Assembly (NCBI GenBank): GCA_014155875.1
Contig: JACEFZ010004189.1
Location: 62,001-126,000 of the forward strand
Source: Cepaea nemoralis
Taxonomy: Eukaryota; Mollusca; Gastropoda; Stylommatophora; Helicidae
DNA length: 64,000 bases
Direction: 5' to 3'
Below the pieces are notes generated by a model. It saw nothing but the letters and a program-made list of their open reading frames with translations, did no database searches and was not told the origin of the DNA. The translations under genes and the position numbers were made by a program. Shown here piece by piece: positions 1-13,932 of this stretch (its first letter is position 1; each line of letters starts with the position of its first letter).

Positions 1-48
1 GTGTTTAAGAAGACACGAATGAGCAGATAGGTTTTAAGACTGGACTGC

Positions 49-3000
49 TGCGGTATATTAGAACGTCCTTACCCTTTCCTAGCATTGACTCCCTTAAAAA
101 TAAACAACCCCTTACAATTACTGTTTAAGTATCTTGGTTAATGTAGGAGTAGGAATTAAAACAGCGATAGACTGACCATGGCACAGCTTAATTTATTTGG
201 CTTTATTTTGGTTCAGGCACCTGGCCAAGGCCGGCTTGTTTTAAACAAAGGCTGAGTGTAGCCATTTTAGTTTAGACAAACAAAGGAAGCAGACATGTAA
301 AAGTTTCCCCGTTTGGGGAAAAGGCAATTTTGCCTTAAAACCATCATTCTCTGAAGCTATTGGTATGTTATATCTACATTATTAAGATGTATTTATGTAT
401 TACATAGACCAGTATGTTTAATTACGAATTAGTTAGAAAAATAAGTCAACAATTCTCTTAAACCAGGCTGGATGATGTTTACCAATGAAGCACATGTTGG
501 TGCCACGCTGTAATTTTTCCTATGTTTTACAATTTCAAATCCCTATGTTAACATCTTGTATAGGCATTATGAACGTATATCTAACTAATAGTGCTTATCT
601 ATAAAGATTATGTGTACTGTAGAGTATCAACTCGCATGTCAGGAACACATTCAGAGAACTCGTTTCTGTCAATTTCATATTCCTATGAATAATAACTTCT
701 ACGCATGGTGAACTATATCTCACTATCTATGCTTAGAAATCTGCAAATAATCTATGTACTGTAGAGATAAACTCTAAAGAACATTTTCAAAGAAACAATT
801 TCTCAATGTGGGACTCTTGATTACATACTTCATAGTAGAGAACTGGTGTCTGCCACTTTCAAATATCCTATGTAGGTAAATTCACTGTTAAGGATATCTC
901 TGAACTTGTTTTATCCATGCGGGGACATACAAATGATTACGCATATTCCTGACTCTTAGTCAGGGGATAAAATGCTTTGCCACCTCATAATCTGTAACTT
1001 GGAACTATAGTGCTAAATTTTAGTACAATCTTTTTGTTAACAGATTAGTAATCACTCCATATGAGGAGGAACATATAATCATTTCATAAAATATTGCTAG
1101 GGAAATGCCATGTTTGAGAATATAAATTCAAGAACAAAGGAAGTAAACGCGTGATAGAAATGAATGTTCGGATAGGATGTACCTTCAATCCGCATTACCT
1201 CACTGTAGTAGGAACAGAAGCGAAGATTGATGTGAATAAATTGCTTGCAATATTCAGAATACTGGACCATGTGGCATAAGTTATTCTAATAAATACACAC
1301 CGAATAATAGCAGTCATTCGCAAAATATATCACAGCGGTTACTATCCTCACGTGCTGTAAGCAGTAGGGGAAAACAATGTATGTTTTAGCTTAGGGATTA
1401 ACCCCTGAAGAAAATTCAAAACCATTGGCTCCGGCATCAAATTTTATGATCAATATTATTGTGTACTTAAGAAACCAATGTTGAATAGCCTTGACCTAAG
1501 GATGATTATAGTGCCAAAAGGAAGACGCGGCATTAGAAACCACAGATATTCTATATAGGCTAGTCTCTTCAAGTAGAGAGAGAGGCAATATCAACATGTT
1601 GGATGGACAGAATGACTTCACTCGTCTAAAAGTCCCAGTAACAACAGAACATAATATAAAGTGAGAAAATACCTTACTCACTATTAAGAGTCAGAATGGC
1701 TACACCAAGCAACGTGGGACAGTGGAATGTGGACACCCACTCTTTTCCCCTTCTGGTCTTGTTGGTTGTATTTTTGTTTGTAAATGTGTTGTAAACCTTT
1801 TATCATACCACAGTAGGTTAATGCTCGTGTTGTATTCTTGTCATCCCTTTTCTATAGAAGAGAAGCAAGTGGTGGTTGAATGTGGTGGGACTGCATTTCA
1901 TAACTATCATCAGGATCCTGGGTTAACAGCCTGGTGAAGGTGAGTCATGACTAAATGGCTAAACCATGTTCTGGATCTAGAAATACATCAATGTTTACTG
2001 CTGCACTCATAAGCTGCAAACGCAGCAAAAGAGATACATACGAAGACAACTGACGGTGTGATTGAGGAAGTCATATTTCAGTAGGAATATCCAGCATGGA
2101 CTTCAAGATCTAATAATCCACAAAGATGAAGATCAACAGAGTAACTGACAACAGTGTTTCGTCTGCTTTACTTCTGAGAAGTATCACCTATGGCCTCATC
2201 ATTCAACCAAATCAGTGAAACTATGGGACAATCCTACTACAGGTTACTAAAACTAGCAACAGTGAAAACTCTTCAACTTTTGGTTGGATTACCAAGTTAA
2301 TATCCAACAATTGATAAGTCTTCGAAACAACGTCTCACAGCTGCAACAGTCAAACATGGGATTCAGCCATTCAACCATTCAACACCAAGTTCTTGATATG
2401 AACACCAACTCACTCAAATGGAGAAGACACTGAACCAATACAACCAAGGTAGCAACTGAAAACCATAACTACACCAGATTACCTCAGGGATCCAAAACCT
2501 GAGTCCTATCAGATAAAAGACCATATGGAAGCAACTAAATGCCTCTACATCAGCAACAAGAGGAATCATCTAATTGTTTGCAAACCTGTTACTGTGCTGG
2601 ATTTATTCATCTGTGGATATATGTAGGTATAGATCAATTGTGGCCCTAGTCACAGATACTACCATGAGATGCCTCTCAGTCAATTAAAGTTCTACACTGG
2701 ACTAGATAACAACGACTAATTCCTTGCCGGTCCAATGTCAGCCTAAATGCCATGGGTTATAGACTCGCGACTAGGTGGGTGAAACCTCTGTGTAAGTCAA
2801 TTTGGTAGTCGGATATTATAAGCCGAGAAGCTGGATGGACGTCAACTTTTCATCAGACCTGATGATAAAGAGAATTACCTTCTGCAAAGCTTAAGTGGAA
2901 ATCCTGAAGTATGACCAACCCGAGGCACCAAATTTCACAAAAAGGGCACCGAGCCTAAGGCAACAGAATATTCGTGATTCTAGCCCCAAAGGAGGGGATA

Positions 3001-3872
3001 TATGGTGTGTGGTTTTTCAATTCCTGGATTATGGATTATAAAATAGTCACCAGCCAATTACCAGTGGATAAATATTAGGAACATAAGTGAGTGCATTAAT
3101 TCGGTACCCAGACAGTGGGAAAAGGATCTAATCTACAGCAAAGATGAACCCTTAACCGCACACCAGGAGATAAATGACTCTATTAATTAGTTTAATTAGT
3201 AGGACAAACTGCTGTTTATATGTTTTTCTTTCTGAAGGTAACAGGTCAGTAGTTTTTTTCCAATGACGTTTATGGTAGAGTATTTTGACACCAACTCATT
3301 ATTTTTACAAATGGGTAAATTGTAAACGGTGTCAGAAAGAAATGTTTATATGTTGAGTTCCATATACTTAGATCTTTATTTGCCTTAATTATGAGGGTAA
3401 ATGAAAGTAGACCCAATTTGTGGTTGTTGTGTTGTTTGTAATAACATTGGTGTTTTCTTGGGCAAAATGGCGTAAACGTATTGAGATAATGCAAAGCATT
3501 CCCATGCCTGTCTGAAAATGCATAGTGTTCATTACACATATATATGTAACTACAGATTTTGATTTAATACTTGAACTGTTTGTACAAAAATGTGTTGATG
3601 TGTACATCTAGTAAATGTGGTGTTCAACAGTGGTTGTTTATATTTTGTGAGCAATCAATATCCTTCTAGCGTTATAGTACATTTACAGGGTGATGAAGTG
3701 GGAAGGGAAACCTACACACAGATGCCATGGTATCAAGGATTGAACTGTGTTCTCCTGGGGTTTGTGGTAAATATACCTAATCACCCTGCATTCTAACAAG
3801 TGACCAGAGAATCAATAAATCCCCTAGACAGCTTCACATAGTATTCTCATAAATTAAAATCCACATCCCACA
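49..3872 (+). repeat. 5' LTR, giant family 1 (3824 bp)
   Basis: It starts TGCGGTATATT (the second T of the family's TGTGG start has become C) and ends CATCCCACA. It aligns along its whole length with 7649-11007 and, more distantly, with 22147-25943. A poly(A) signal AATAAA lies at 3814-3819, about 55 bases before the end. It lacks about 159 bases present in the other two copies (9026-9184 of the 3' LTR), a deletion flanked by GTA microhomology. A short open frame at 1722-1937 recurs in the 3' LTR only because the LTR is duplicated, and I do not call it a gene. Confidence 0.9.
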
Positions 3873-3874
3873 AG

Positions 3875-3892
3875 TGGGGGCCCGTCCGGAAT
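3875..3892 (+). promoter_or_regulatory. Primer-binding site, tRNA-Pro type
   Basis: TGGGGGCCCGTCCGGAAT begins two bases after the 5' LTR. It matches the canonical 18-nt tRNA-Pro PBS, which occurs intact at 18307-18324, at 16 of 18 positions. It marks the start of minus-strand DNA synthesis and confirms that 49-3872 is an LTR. Confidence 0.85.
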
Positions 3893-4195
3893 TTAAAACT
3901 CATGGTAAACATCACAATTGATGTATTTTTGTGGGTATATGAATTCAGGGTACACCTCTCGCAGGTGAACCAAGTCACTTCAGAATTTTATAGTGTTAGT
4001 AACAGACCTAATCACTCATAAGTATGAGCTGAGTCAAGTGTTATGTGAACCCATAATGGCTCAGATAAATATAGGTGTTTTTTGGGTACAAAACTGTTCA
4101 CATGTAATATCTTGATTCTGGTAGATGCAACATGTAGTTGGTTGTTGGGTATGAGATTTTTTTTTAAAAATTCATATTTTATATCTTATTGTTGG

Positions 4196-4525
4196 TATCA
4201 AGAAGAGATAAGATCAGAAATGAAGAAATCAGGACTAAAGTAGGGGTTAAAGCTGCTCTAGATTTTATTAGAAAGCAGCAAGTCAAATGGTTTGGCCATG
4301 CAAGTAGGCTACCAGTCAACAGCATGCCACAACAAGCAATAATGTACAGACCAGATGGAAACAGAGGAAGAGGCCGACCACGTAAACGTTGGACTGAGGG
4401 AATAACAGAATCCATGGGAATGTCGATATACGAAGCCCATAACCGGGCACTCTCACGAAGTTTATACTTCACCTCGACACTGCAAGGTACAAGAGGAACA
4501 TGATGAGATGAGATGAGATGATGAG
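4196..4525 (+). mobile_element. LINE X 3'-end fragment
   Basis: A 5'-truncated copy of the C-terminal end of the LINE X ORF (compare 35078-35395). It includes the RTE-like pattern 'VKWFGHASRLP' and 'RGRGRPRKRW', then a (GATGA)n tail at 4501-4525. An 8-bp TSD, ATTGTTGG, lies at 4188-4195 and 4526-4533. It inserted into the interior of the giant-LTR element. Confidence 0.85.
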
Positions 4526-7500
4526 ATTGTTGGGAAACTAAGTCCAGTAATGAACCTCCAATAGTAAGGTCTCTGGGATGGTAAACTCACATAAGATAGG
4601 TAATTCAGTGAATGTTTAGAATTCATAGTCATTCCCATTTGATGTTTGGTGTATGGTTCTGCTACTCTGGTATTCTCTTTAAATGGTTTAAATGTTTTGT
4701 AGTCATGAACACACTACTATATTATGTATCCATAAGGTTTATGTTCCTACATATGAATCAGGTGTTAATTAACTAGTTTGTCATTGATTATCATTGTATT
4801 TTCATGTATGATCTGCTTGTATAATTCATGTAATATTGAAAAATTACCAAGGCAGCAGAGAGTGATAGACAATTTTATAGATAATTAAGACAGATAAGTT
4901 AAAAATCCAATAAATGTGTTTAAGGGAAAAATTTAATCAACAAATGATGATTCAGTAGGACAGTAAATAATACCTGAGAGATGAATTAAACCAGGGGAAA
5001 ATAGCAGTAACTAAAGTAAATGAACTAATGGTAAGGCCAAAACCACCACTTGCAAAAATGTAGACATGGTTAACGGAAGGGAAGGATTATTGTAAGAATT
5101 TGCAGTATTTAGGGCACCCTAATTTAATCCTCTTTCATATAACATAACATGTTCTACAACACCGGTAGTAAAGTAAAGTGAATAAATGATGTGTCCTTAG
5201 CAAGAAAAGCCATACAGACACTTATGCTACCCCACCGGTGATATGAGTAATATTAAGAACCAACTCAGATGGCCCATATGTTAATGAGGGTCAAAACCAA
5301 AATATTCACGTGTTGATGTAAGTGAAACTGATCAACTCACTTACTGACCCAAAAGAATATAAGGTGTTTCTTTAAATTATCCACCCTGATTCCATTATTA
5401 ATGGTAGCGGAAACAGACCGTATAGGTATGTAGGACGTATAATTAAAGAATTAACTAATAAATTGGAATTTCCAGTTTAAACCTCATTAAGTGAAATGTT
5501 CACTATGAGAAGTCTTCATTAAAGAGGAATGAAACAACTTTTTAGTTAGCGATTAGCTTACGTAAAGTTATTTCATAAATTGCCTAACTAACATTAATCT
5601 TCTCATAAGGGAAGAAGTAAAAAGGGCAAAATAAGTAGTACAAAAGAGGCGCGCGACTCAATTGTATTTTCTTTAAACTAACCGAGTAACTAAATTCTAG
5701 ATAATGCTCGAAGCCTACTAATAGGTAGATGAATCAGAAATCAATCGCAAGACGAAACAGATTTCTACATCTCATTTCGGATTTGGATGATAGGCCAGCA
5801 TTAAATATGTGAAAGCAGATCCAGACTGACAGAGATGAGCTTCAATAACTGATACGACTCAGAGAAGCAACAATTAAATAAACAACTCTTGAAATAGATG
5901 CTGTTTATAGATAGGACGAACCTCTTGACGTAAAGAGAGAGGAAACGCCTAAGACTTATACAGCGAACCCATGCTAGAAGAATGGAATATAGCTGTGTAA
6001 AAACCAAGCAAATTGGAGCATATAGCTGAAGAATTGCTTGATGTTTACTAGATTAGGAATTTCAATCAGGAATCCAGCTAGTAAATTAATATAACAGTTC
6101 AAGAGAATAGACCTTCGTCAATCTCAACAAATCCAGAGTTTCCACGTATTAAACGGATGAAAACAAAACTGCAGAGAAAATTTAAAAGTACCTTACCTGT
6201 TATCTTGAGGAACAACGCAGGAAACGCCAGTATGAGAGGGATTTACATATGTACCAGTAATTTTACAAAGGACAAATAACCCACATCCATAACTGGAAAG
6301 TGAACCAACAACTTGATTGTCTGGAAGACTATAAACAGGAACCATAAAAGGAGCTTTTAACTTCTCACTGAACTGATTATATCTAGTAGGAGACAGTACG
6401 TCTGAACCTACATTACAATGTCTGTTGCCAAGTTGAAAATAGTCTAAAACCTGGAGGGAGGCAGACGACGATCAATGTACGCCAAGCGACGCAAAATTGC
6501 TAGTAATTCAAAACCAAAGCAACAAATACAGAGTGAAACTCAAACACATCAACTTAGAATTACTAATAAGGATTCTAGCGTAAAATAGATCTCGATTATA
6601 AGGAAAAGAGAGAGAGAGAGAGAGAGAGTAAGCTAAGAATTACTTCATTTCTGATAGATTCATGTTCCCCGGAATATTCGGTTCAGAACGGAAATCTAGA
6701 AAAGTTGGACCGTTGTTTACATGTTAGATCGAGATTCTCCGGGTAAACCCGCAAGTGAAAGGGACGCAACTCTAACCGATCAGTTATTAAAACCGATCGG
6801 GAAAATTCCATACTTGACTAATAACCCAAACACATGATGTGTTGGATGAAAATGTATACAACAGGAACCATCTTTAGCTTCCTTTAAATATCAGATCTAT
6901 AGTTAAAACAAATGTCTAACTTACAGGGAGACGGGCGAGTTTAATATGCGATCAGTAGACGCAGAATTAACCGTTGGTTTTAACATAATCTCAAGATTGA
7001 TAATCTAATAAGAGAGAAATCAAGCTGTCATATATCCCAACTAGTCATACTTTACGTTAGCAGTGGTTACACATAGACCATAATGAACTACAAGGAGAGA
7101 AGAGACTTTCTGCTGGGAAAAGAATCTGAGGGGAGTGGAAGCACAAAACCCAGAGTCAGCAAAATGCAGATGTTAGATTTCTTAATAACCCATGTAGGAG
7201 TACACAGGACTTTCTCCAGTTCCTAACGCCATACTAAATATAGTGGGAAAAGAAATTCAGCAAATGATCTCATATGAAGAGTATCATCTAGCTATGGCAA
7301 GCTTAATGATGATATTTTAATTGATTCAAAAAACCGGTTTGATGCAGACAAACCAGTACTAAAAGTAGCAAATTATCAGATAACCACGCATATTTGAAAC
7401 CATAGCTGACAACAGTGGAGAGGGTCCTACACTCTTTCACTAAAAGGGAAATAAGCCTTTAAGGTTATGCCAGTTGTCGTGACTAGAAGAAAATGGGCGT

Positions 7501-7634
7501 GACTCTGGTAGATTCTAACATAGGAAAGAAATGTAGTAGTAAATATAAGGGAGGGATACTAGGTGAGTCAATGTAAAGACGGAAATTGTAGAGGACTACT
7601 TGACCATTTATTTTCTGAAAGAAATAAATGGCTT

Positions 7635-7648
7635 AAATGGGGGAGGCG
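7635..7648 (+). promoter_or_regulatory. Polypurine tract of the giant-LTR element
   Basis: AAATGGGGGAGGCG abuts the TGTGG start of the 3' LTR, where the plus-strand primer of an LTR retroelement is expected. Confidence 0.8.
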
Positions 7649-10600
7649 TGTGGTATATTAGAACGTCCTTACCCTTTCCTATCATTGACTCCCTTAAAAA
7701 TAAACAAACCCTTACAATTACTGTTTAAGTATCTTGCTTAATGTAGGAGTAGGAATTAAAACATCGATAGACTGACCATGGCACAGCTTAATTTATTTGG
7801 CTTTATTTTGGTTCAGGCACCTGGCCAAGACCGGCTAGTTTTAAACAAAGGCTGAGTGTAGCCATTTTAGTTCAGACAAACAAAGGAAGCAGACATGTAA
7901 AAGTTTCCCCGTGTGGGGAAAAGGCAATTTTGCCTTAAAACCATCATTCTCTGAAGCTATTGGTATTTTATATCTACATTATTAAGATGTATTTATGTAT
8001 TACATAGACCAGTATGTTTGATTAAGAATAAGTTAGAATAGTAAGTCAACAATTCTCTTAAACCAGGCTGGATGATGGTTACCAATGAAGCACATGTTGG
8101 TGCCACGCTGTAATTTTCCCTATGTTTTACAATTTCAAATCCCTATGTTAAGATCTTGTATAGGCATTATGAACTTATATCTAACTAATAGTACTTATCT
8201 ATAAAGATTATGTGTATTGTAGAGTATCAACTCGCATGTCAGGAACATATTCAGAGAACTCGTTTCTGTGAACTATATCTCACTATCTATGCTTAGAAAT
8301 CTGCAAATAATCTATGTACTGTAGAGATAAACTCTAAAGAACATTTTCAAAGAAACAATTTCTCAATGTGGGACTCTTGATTACATACTTCATAGTAGAG
8401 AACTGGTGTCTGCCACTTTCAAATATCCTATGTAGGCAAATTCACTGTTAAGGATATCTCTGTAATTGTTTTATCCATGCAGGGACATACAAATGATTAC
8501 GCATATTCCTGACTCTTACTCAGGGGATAAAATGCTTTGCCACCTCATAATCTGTAACTTGGAACTATAGTGCTAAATTTTAGTACAATCCTTTTGTTAA
8601 CAGATTAGTAATCACTCCATATGAGGAGGAACATATAATCATTTCATAAAATATTGCTAGGGAAATGCCATGTTTGAGAATATAAATTCAAGAACAAAGG
8701 AAGTAAACGCGTGATAGAAATGAATGTTCGGATAGGATGTACCTTCAATCCGCATTACCTCACTGTAGTTGGAACAGAAGCGAAGATTGATGTGAATAAA
8801 TTGCTTGCAATATTCAGAAGACTGGACCATGCTACATAAGTTATTCTAATAAATACACTCCGAATATTAGCAATCATTGGCAAAATATATCACAGCGGTT
8901 ACTATCCTCATGTGCTGTACGCATTGGGGGAAAACAATGTATGTTTTAGCTTAGGGATTAACCCCTGAAGAAAATTCAAAACCATTGGCTCCGGCATCAA
9001 ATTTTATGATCAATATTATTGTGTATGATTATCATGTACTTGATATCAGAGAAATGTACATGTATGTTTTTTTTCTGTATGAGAATTTTTCTGTCCTGAT
9101 TGTTACTTTTTACTGGGAAATACACATTGTAATGTGACTCCTGTGGAAACATGAGATGATGTAGGAAATATGTGGATGTCCGTACTTAAGAAGCCAATGT
9201 TGAATAGCCTTGACCTAAGGTTGATTATAGTGCCAAAAGGAAGACGCGGCATTAGAAACCACAGAGATTCTGTATAGGCTAGAATCTTCAAGTAGAGAGA
9301 GAAGCATTATCAACATGATGGATGGACAGAATGACTTCACTCATCTAATAGTCCCAGTAACAACAGAACATAATATAAAGTGAGAAAATACCTTACTGAC
9401 TATTAAGATTCAGAATGGCTACACCCAGCAACGTGGGACAGTGGAATGTGGACACCCACTCTTTTCCCCTTCTGGTCAAAGTTGGTTGTATTTTTGTTTG
9501 TAAATGTGTTGTAAACCTTTTATCATACCACAGTAGGTTAATGCTCGTGTTGTATTCTTGTCATCCCTTTTCTATAGAAGAGAAGCAAGTGGTGGTTGAA
9601 TGTGGTGGGACTGCATTTCATAACTATCATCAGGATCCTGGGTTAACAGCCTGGTGAAGGTGAGTCAGGACTAAATGGCTTAACCATGTTCTGGATCTAG
9701 AAATACATCAATGTTTACTGCTGCACTCATAAGCTGCAAACGCAGCAAAAGAGATACATACGAAGACAACTGACGGTGTGATTGAGGAAGTCATATTTCA
9801 GTAGGAATATCCAGGATGGACTTCAAGATCTAATAATCCACAAAGATGAAGATCAACAGAGTAACTGACAACAGTGTTTCGTCTGCTTTACTTCTGAGAA
9901 GTATCACCTATGGCCTCAACATTCAACCAAATCAGTGAAACTATGGGACAATCCTACTACAAGTTACTAAAACTAGCAATAGTGAAAACCCTTCAACTAT
10001 TGGTTGGATTACCAAGTTAATATCCAACAATGGATAAGTCTTCGAAAGAACGTCTCACAGCTGCAACAGTCAAACATGGGATTCAACCATTCAGCCATTC
10101 AACACCAAGTTCTTGATATGAACACCAACTCACCCAAATGGAGAAGACACTGAACCAATACAACCAAGGTACCAACTGAAAACCATAACTACACCAGATT
10201 ACCTCAGGGATCCAAAACCTGAGTCCTATCAGATAAAAGACCATATGAAAGCAACTAAATGCCTCTACATCAGCAACAAGAGGAATCATCTAATTGTTTG
10301 CAAACCTGTTACTGTGCTAGATTTATTCATTTGTGGATATATGTAGGTATAGATCAATTGTGGCCCTAGTCACAGATACTACCATGAGATGCCTCTCAGT
10401 CAATTAAAGTTCTACACTGGACTAGATAACAACGACTAATTCCTTGCCGGTCCAATGTCAGCCTAAATGCCATGGGTTATAGACTCGCGACTAGGTGGGT
10501 GAAACCTCTGTGTAAGCCAATTTGGTAGTCGGATATTATAAGCCGAGAAGCTGACTGGACGTCAACTTTTCATCAGACCTTCTGCAAAGCTTAAGTGGAA

Positions 10601-11007
10601 ATCCTGAAGTATGACCAACCTGAGGCACCAAATTTCACAAAAAGGGCACCGAGCCTATGGCAACAGAATATTCGTGATTCTAGCCCCAAAGGAGGGGATA
10701 TATGGTGTGTGATTTTTCACTTTCAGGATTATGGATTATAAAATAGTCACCAGCCAATTACAAGTGGATAAATATTAGGAACATAACTGAGTGCATTAAT
10801 TCGGTACCCAGATAATGGGAAAACGATCTAATCTACAAAGGGAAACCTACACACAGATGCCATGGTTTTAAGGATTGAACTGTGTTCTCCTGGGGTTTGT
10901 GGTAAATATCCCTAATCACCCTGCATTCTAACAAGTGACCAGAGAATCAATAAATCCCCTAGACAGCTTCACATAATATTCTCATAAATTAAAATCCACA
11001 TCCCACA
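7649..11007 (+). repeat. 3' LTR, giant family 1 (3359 bp)
   Basis: It starts TGTGGTATATT and ends CATCCCACA. It is nearly collinear with 49-3872 but lacks about 565 bases (equivalent to 3138-3702), about 39 bases near 669-707 and 20 bases near 2859-2878. It keeps the 159-base segment missing from the 5' LTR. Outside these gaps the two LTRs differ only by scattered substitutions. Confidence 0.9.
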
Positions 11008-11012
11008 ACTGC

Positions 11013-11358
11013 TAAAAGGAGCGGGCTAGCAACGAACCACTTTTATTGTCTAAATACTGTTATGAGATGTTCTAAAATGTGGACTTGCAGAATCTACGCT
11101 ACTGGAAGTGCAAATGTAAGTATAGTTTCGTACATTAGAGATTATTTTTGAACCGTTGCAATTGGTAAACGGTATGACAAGAAAGAAAATAGAACAGGAG
11201 TAAGTAAATCTTCGTAGGTATATTAATATTAACATTACAGACAACTTTCATCAACTAGCTTTAGTTTACTTATTTTAACATGAACTTACATTACAAGCAA
11301 ATTACATCTGCTGGCTTCATTTTATAATTAACATGATCTAATACGCAAATTGTACGAA
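11013..11358. repeat. AT-rich flank with decayed short tandem repeat
   Basis: No gene is seen. A motif like AACATGAACTTACATTACA (near 11278-11297) recurs after the adjacent solo LTR (14802-14825) and again near 35400-35430, so the pre-insertion locus was probably a degenerate minisatellite of roughly 50-100 bp period. The last five bases (11354-11358, ACGAA) are the left TSD of the next element. Confidence 0.4.
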
Positions 11359-11438
11359 TGTGACGAAACGGCGCTTTATCTGTCGGTTGTCGTCGGGATT
11401 CCGCACTATTTTGTCGCGCCATCGGGGACTTTCCCGGT

Positions 11439-11477
11439 TATAAATAGACGGAGGGAAGCCGATGAGAAGTTTCAGTC
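11439..11477 (+). promoter_or_regulatory. TATA box and initiator-like motif in the solo LTR
   Basis: TATAAATAG at 11439-11447 is followed by TCAGTC at 11472-11477, an initiator-like match about 35 bases downstream. If real, transcription would start about 115 bases into the LTR, leaving a very short U3 and a leader of more than 3 kb. Confidence 0.45.
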
Positions 11478-13932
11478 TAGAATCGTCTCGAAACACCGGG
11501 ATTTGACTGACCCGGGTTTCCGGGTGCTTCACCAAATTCCCGTGCAGAAAGATCTAGAATTCTAGTGCGGGGAATGAATGTTGTCCGAGAAGTTGACTTT
11601 TCTCAAGGAGCACTAACTTCTCGTGCGCATGAGTTTGCACGTTGGGGAAATGTGGCTAGAATAGGCATTCACTTTCTGACTCTCAAGGAGAGAAGACGCA
11701 GGGCTTGTTAAGCCAATTTGTACAGCGTCTATCCTCAACCAAGTTGCAGCTGACTGTTATCACATTGCGGCATGGTTGTCCAATGAACAGTTCTGATAGC
11801 TGACTGGAGTCTGGTTCAAACCATTCAGGTATTTACTTGGTTAATTAATTTAACTTTGTAATTGTTCACAAAACGCAATCGTTCTGAGCTCATTAAATAT
11901 TTGGTTGTCTTTGCATTGCTAATGAGAAATCGACCGATAACGTCGCTGAAAACTAGGCCGTGTGTTGCGTTTGTTTACAAGCGTGTGTAGTTGAATTACA
12001 GTCTTGAAATGTAGGCCTGTGATATTGGCTATTTGTGTTCAACTTGTATTTACCATGGGTGGCAAATCGTTGCATATACTATGTTGCTGTTTTGTAATAT
12101 GACATAGTTACTAGTATAGGATATGAACCTAAACTTATGTCACTCAGTAGCTGAAGCTCGAAGAACTGTTGGTTAGCAAGGTAAGTTGTTAGGTGGATAT
12201 TCAGACAGGGATGTGCTTAGCTATTAAGTAAACAGAGCACATAGTGCTTAACCACAGGGAATGATGATACTATTGTGTAATGACGTAATAGTGAATTCAT
12301 TGTGTGGAACAAAGGATTTCTGCGAGAAGGTAAGTCTTCATTGATGATATATATATGTATATGATGTGTCATGATGTATATATATTAGGTCATGTTATGT
12401 GATACTTCTTGGAGCGGTACTGAACGCCGAGTGGTTCGACGCAGGATAACAATGCGTACCGTCGCGATGTAAACATGCGTTTTTAATTCTTGTCTTTACT
12501 GTCCCCTTCCTTCCTACGTGCACAAGTGCGAGTCAGTGCTGGTGTGATAGACGTATGGAGGGACAAAAGGAGGTTGTATGAGACACGGGGACAGATGGGA
12601 TATGGGGATTGAAAGCAAGTTATGAAAGTATGGTGCTGGCAGACCAGGCCAGCTATGAAGTTCGGTCCAGGCTAAGGCTAATCCACTTGGAAGGGCAGAA
12701 CTGGAACATAACCCTTGGAACATGTGGGGAACATGTTTTACCAAGAAGGCTTCTTGACTCTAGGGAAGAGTCTGATAAGAAGGGTTTTGCTATAGGGTGG
12801 GCAGGATGTCCCACCAGCAAAACGGTGTGTGTAAATACTTGATGTGATCATGTATTATCCCAATATCCCGAGGGATGGTACAGTGATCAGTATTATGTTT
12901 ACTATTGAACATATTCAATGGATTGAACGAGTCCAGGGACTCTTCACCTTAAGGTTTAGTTCTGTTAATTTTAGAACTATGATAACTGATTACCCTAGCT
13001 AGTGACGTTAGCGACAACTGATAGATGATTAGGGATAGGTGAGACATAAGATCAGACTCGGCATTCTGATTACTTACTCTGTTTGACGGGCTGTTCTTTG
13101 AGGCCAGCTGACATTGACAGAAACCCATGCTTTACTACTCTCAATATAGAGATCATGCTTTCGTTATTTGAATAACTATAGAGCCTGACTGAAGGTTGAG
13201 TAGTCAGGGATAGGATGCATGTGAACCAATGTTTGCCAGAATACTCTCACCGATCGCTCTTCCTTTCAGGAGTTGCCTGTTGAGGAACCAGTCTACTACA
13301 ATTGTTGTTTACCTGAAACCACTTCGTGTACCACAGCGAAGGGTAGATTCACTTACTTATCACGCCAGACTGATCCACATCATGTGAAAGGGTGAATCAT
13401 CATGACTGAATGTTATCCAGTGATTCCAGTTCCCTGAATTGCACATGTGGGACGTGATGGTTTGTGTCGTTTTTCTGAATTAGCAGATGCTCTATTTCAG
13501 CAATGAAGGAGAGGTTCAGAAACCTGAGCAATTATGCTCACTGTTAATAGACAATAGACTATTTGTGATTGATGTAGCTAGATTAACCCAGTGAGGTGTA
13601 TCAAGTATGGATAACCTCAGCTCTGGGAGCGCATCCAGTCCAAGCCTAATGTGGTTCCGCTTAAACGTCGGAAACGTGAAGCAAGATTGATCTATAAACT
13701 TGTGCGGTTCCTACGACAGCTTTAGTGGCAGGTCATGATGAGACCTACACCAGCTTCCGTATAGTAACTAATTCAATGGTTATCAGGTCTAGCGGACAAC
13801 TAATTATTGTCCTAACTGAACAGTGTTGCCTCCGGATGAAATACGTGCATGACTAAAATGGTGTACTTATAGAGTCTAGAAATTGAACTGTTTTCTTGTA
13901 GGACTCTAGTGAAGGATCAGCAAAACTATCTG

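Larger units (their letters stand above)
3873..7648 (+). other. Non-coding interior of the giant-LTR element
   Basis: An AT-rich tract of 3.8 kb without gag, protease, RT, RNase H or integrase motifs. Apart from the LINE X fragment at 4196-4525, a short (GA)n run near 6606-6628 and the PBS and PPT, I recognise nothing. In a LARD this part is a spacer carrying packaging signals, which cannot be read from the sequence. Confidence 0.75.
49..11007 (+). mobile_element. Complete non-coding LTR retrotransposon with giant LTRs (LARD-like)
   Basis: Two long direct repeats (49-3872 and 7649-11007) flank a 3.8-kb internal region. The ends are TG...CA. The 5-bp TSD ACTGC lies at 44-48 and again at 11008-11012. 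A tRNA-Pro-type PBS starts two bases after the 5' LTR and a polypurine tract abuts the 3' LTR. All cis signals for reverse transcription and integration are therefore visible. No gag or pol similarity is seen in either strand; the longest open frames are short and unrelated to known proteins. LARDs (large retrotransposon derivatives, known from cereals) share this plan of multi-kilobase LTRs and a non-coding interior moved in trans. The orientation is set by PBS and PPT. The boundaries are secure; the LARD label is by analogy. Confidence 0.9.

Noticed and set aside
1722..9657. Matching open frames at 1722-1937 and 9415-9657
   Set aside because: Same reason: they sit at equivalent places in the two giant LTRs and lack any known motif.
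49..11007. Plain segmental duplication as the explanation for the 3.8-kb repeats
   Set aside because: TSDs, PBS, PPT, TG...CA ends and a third copy precisely inserted in RT all point to LTRs.
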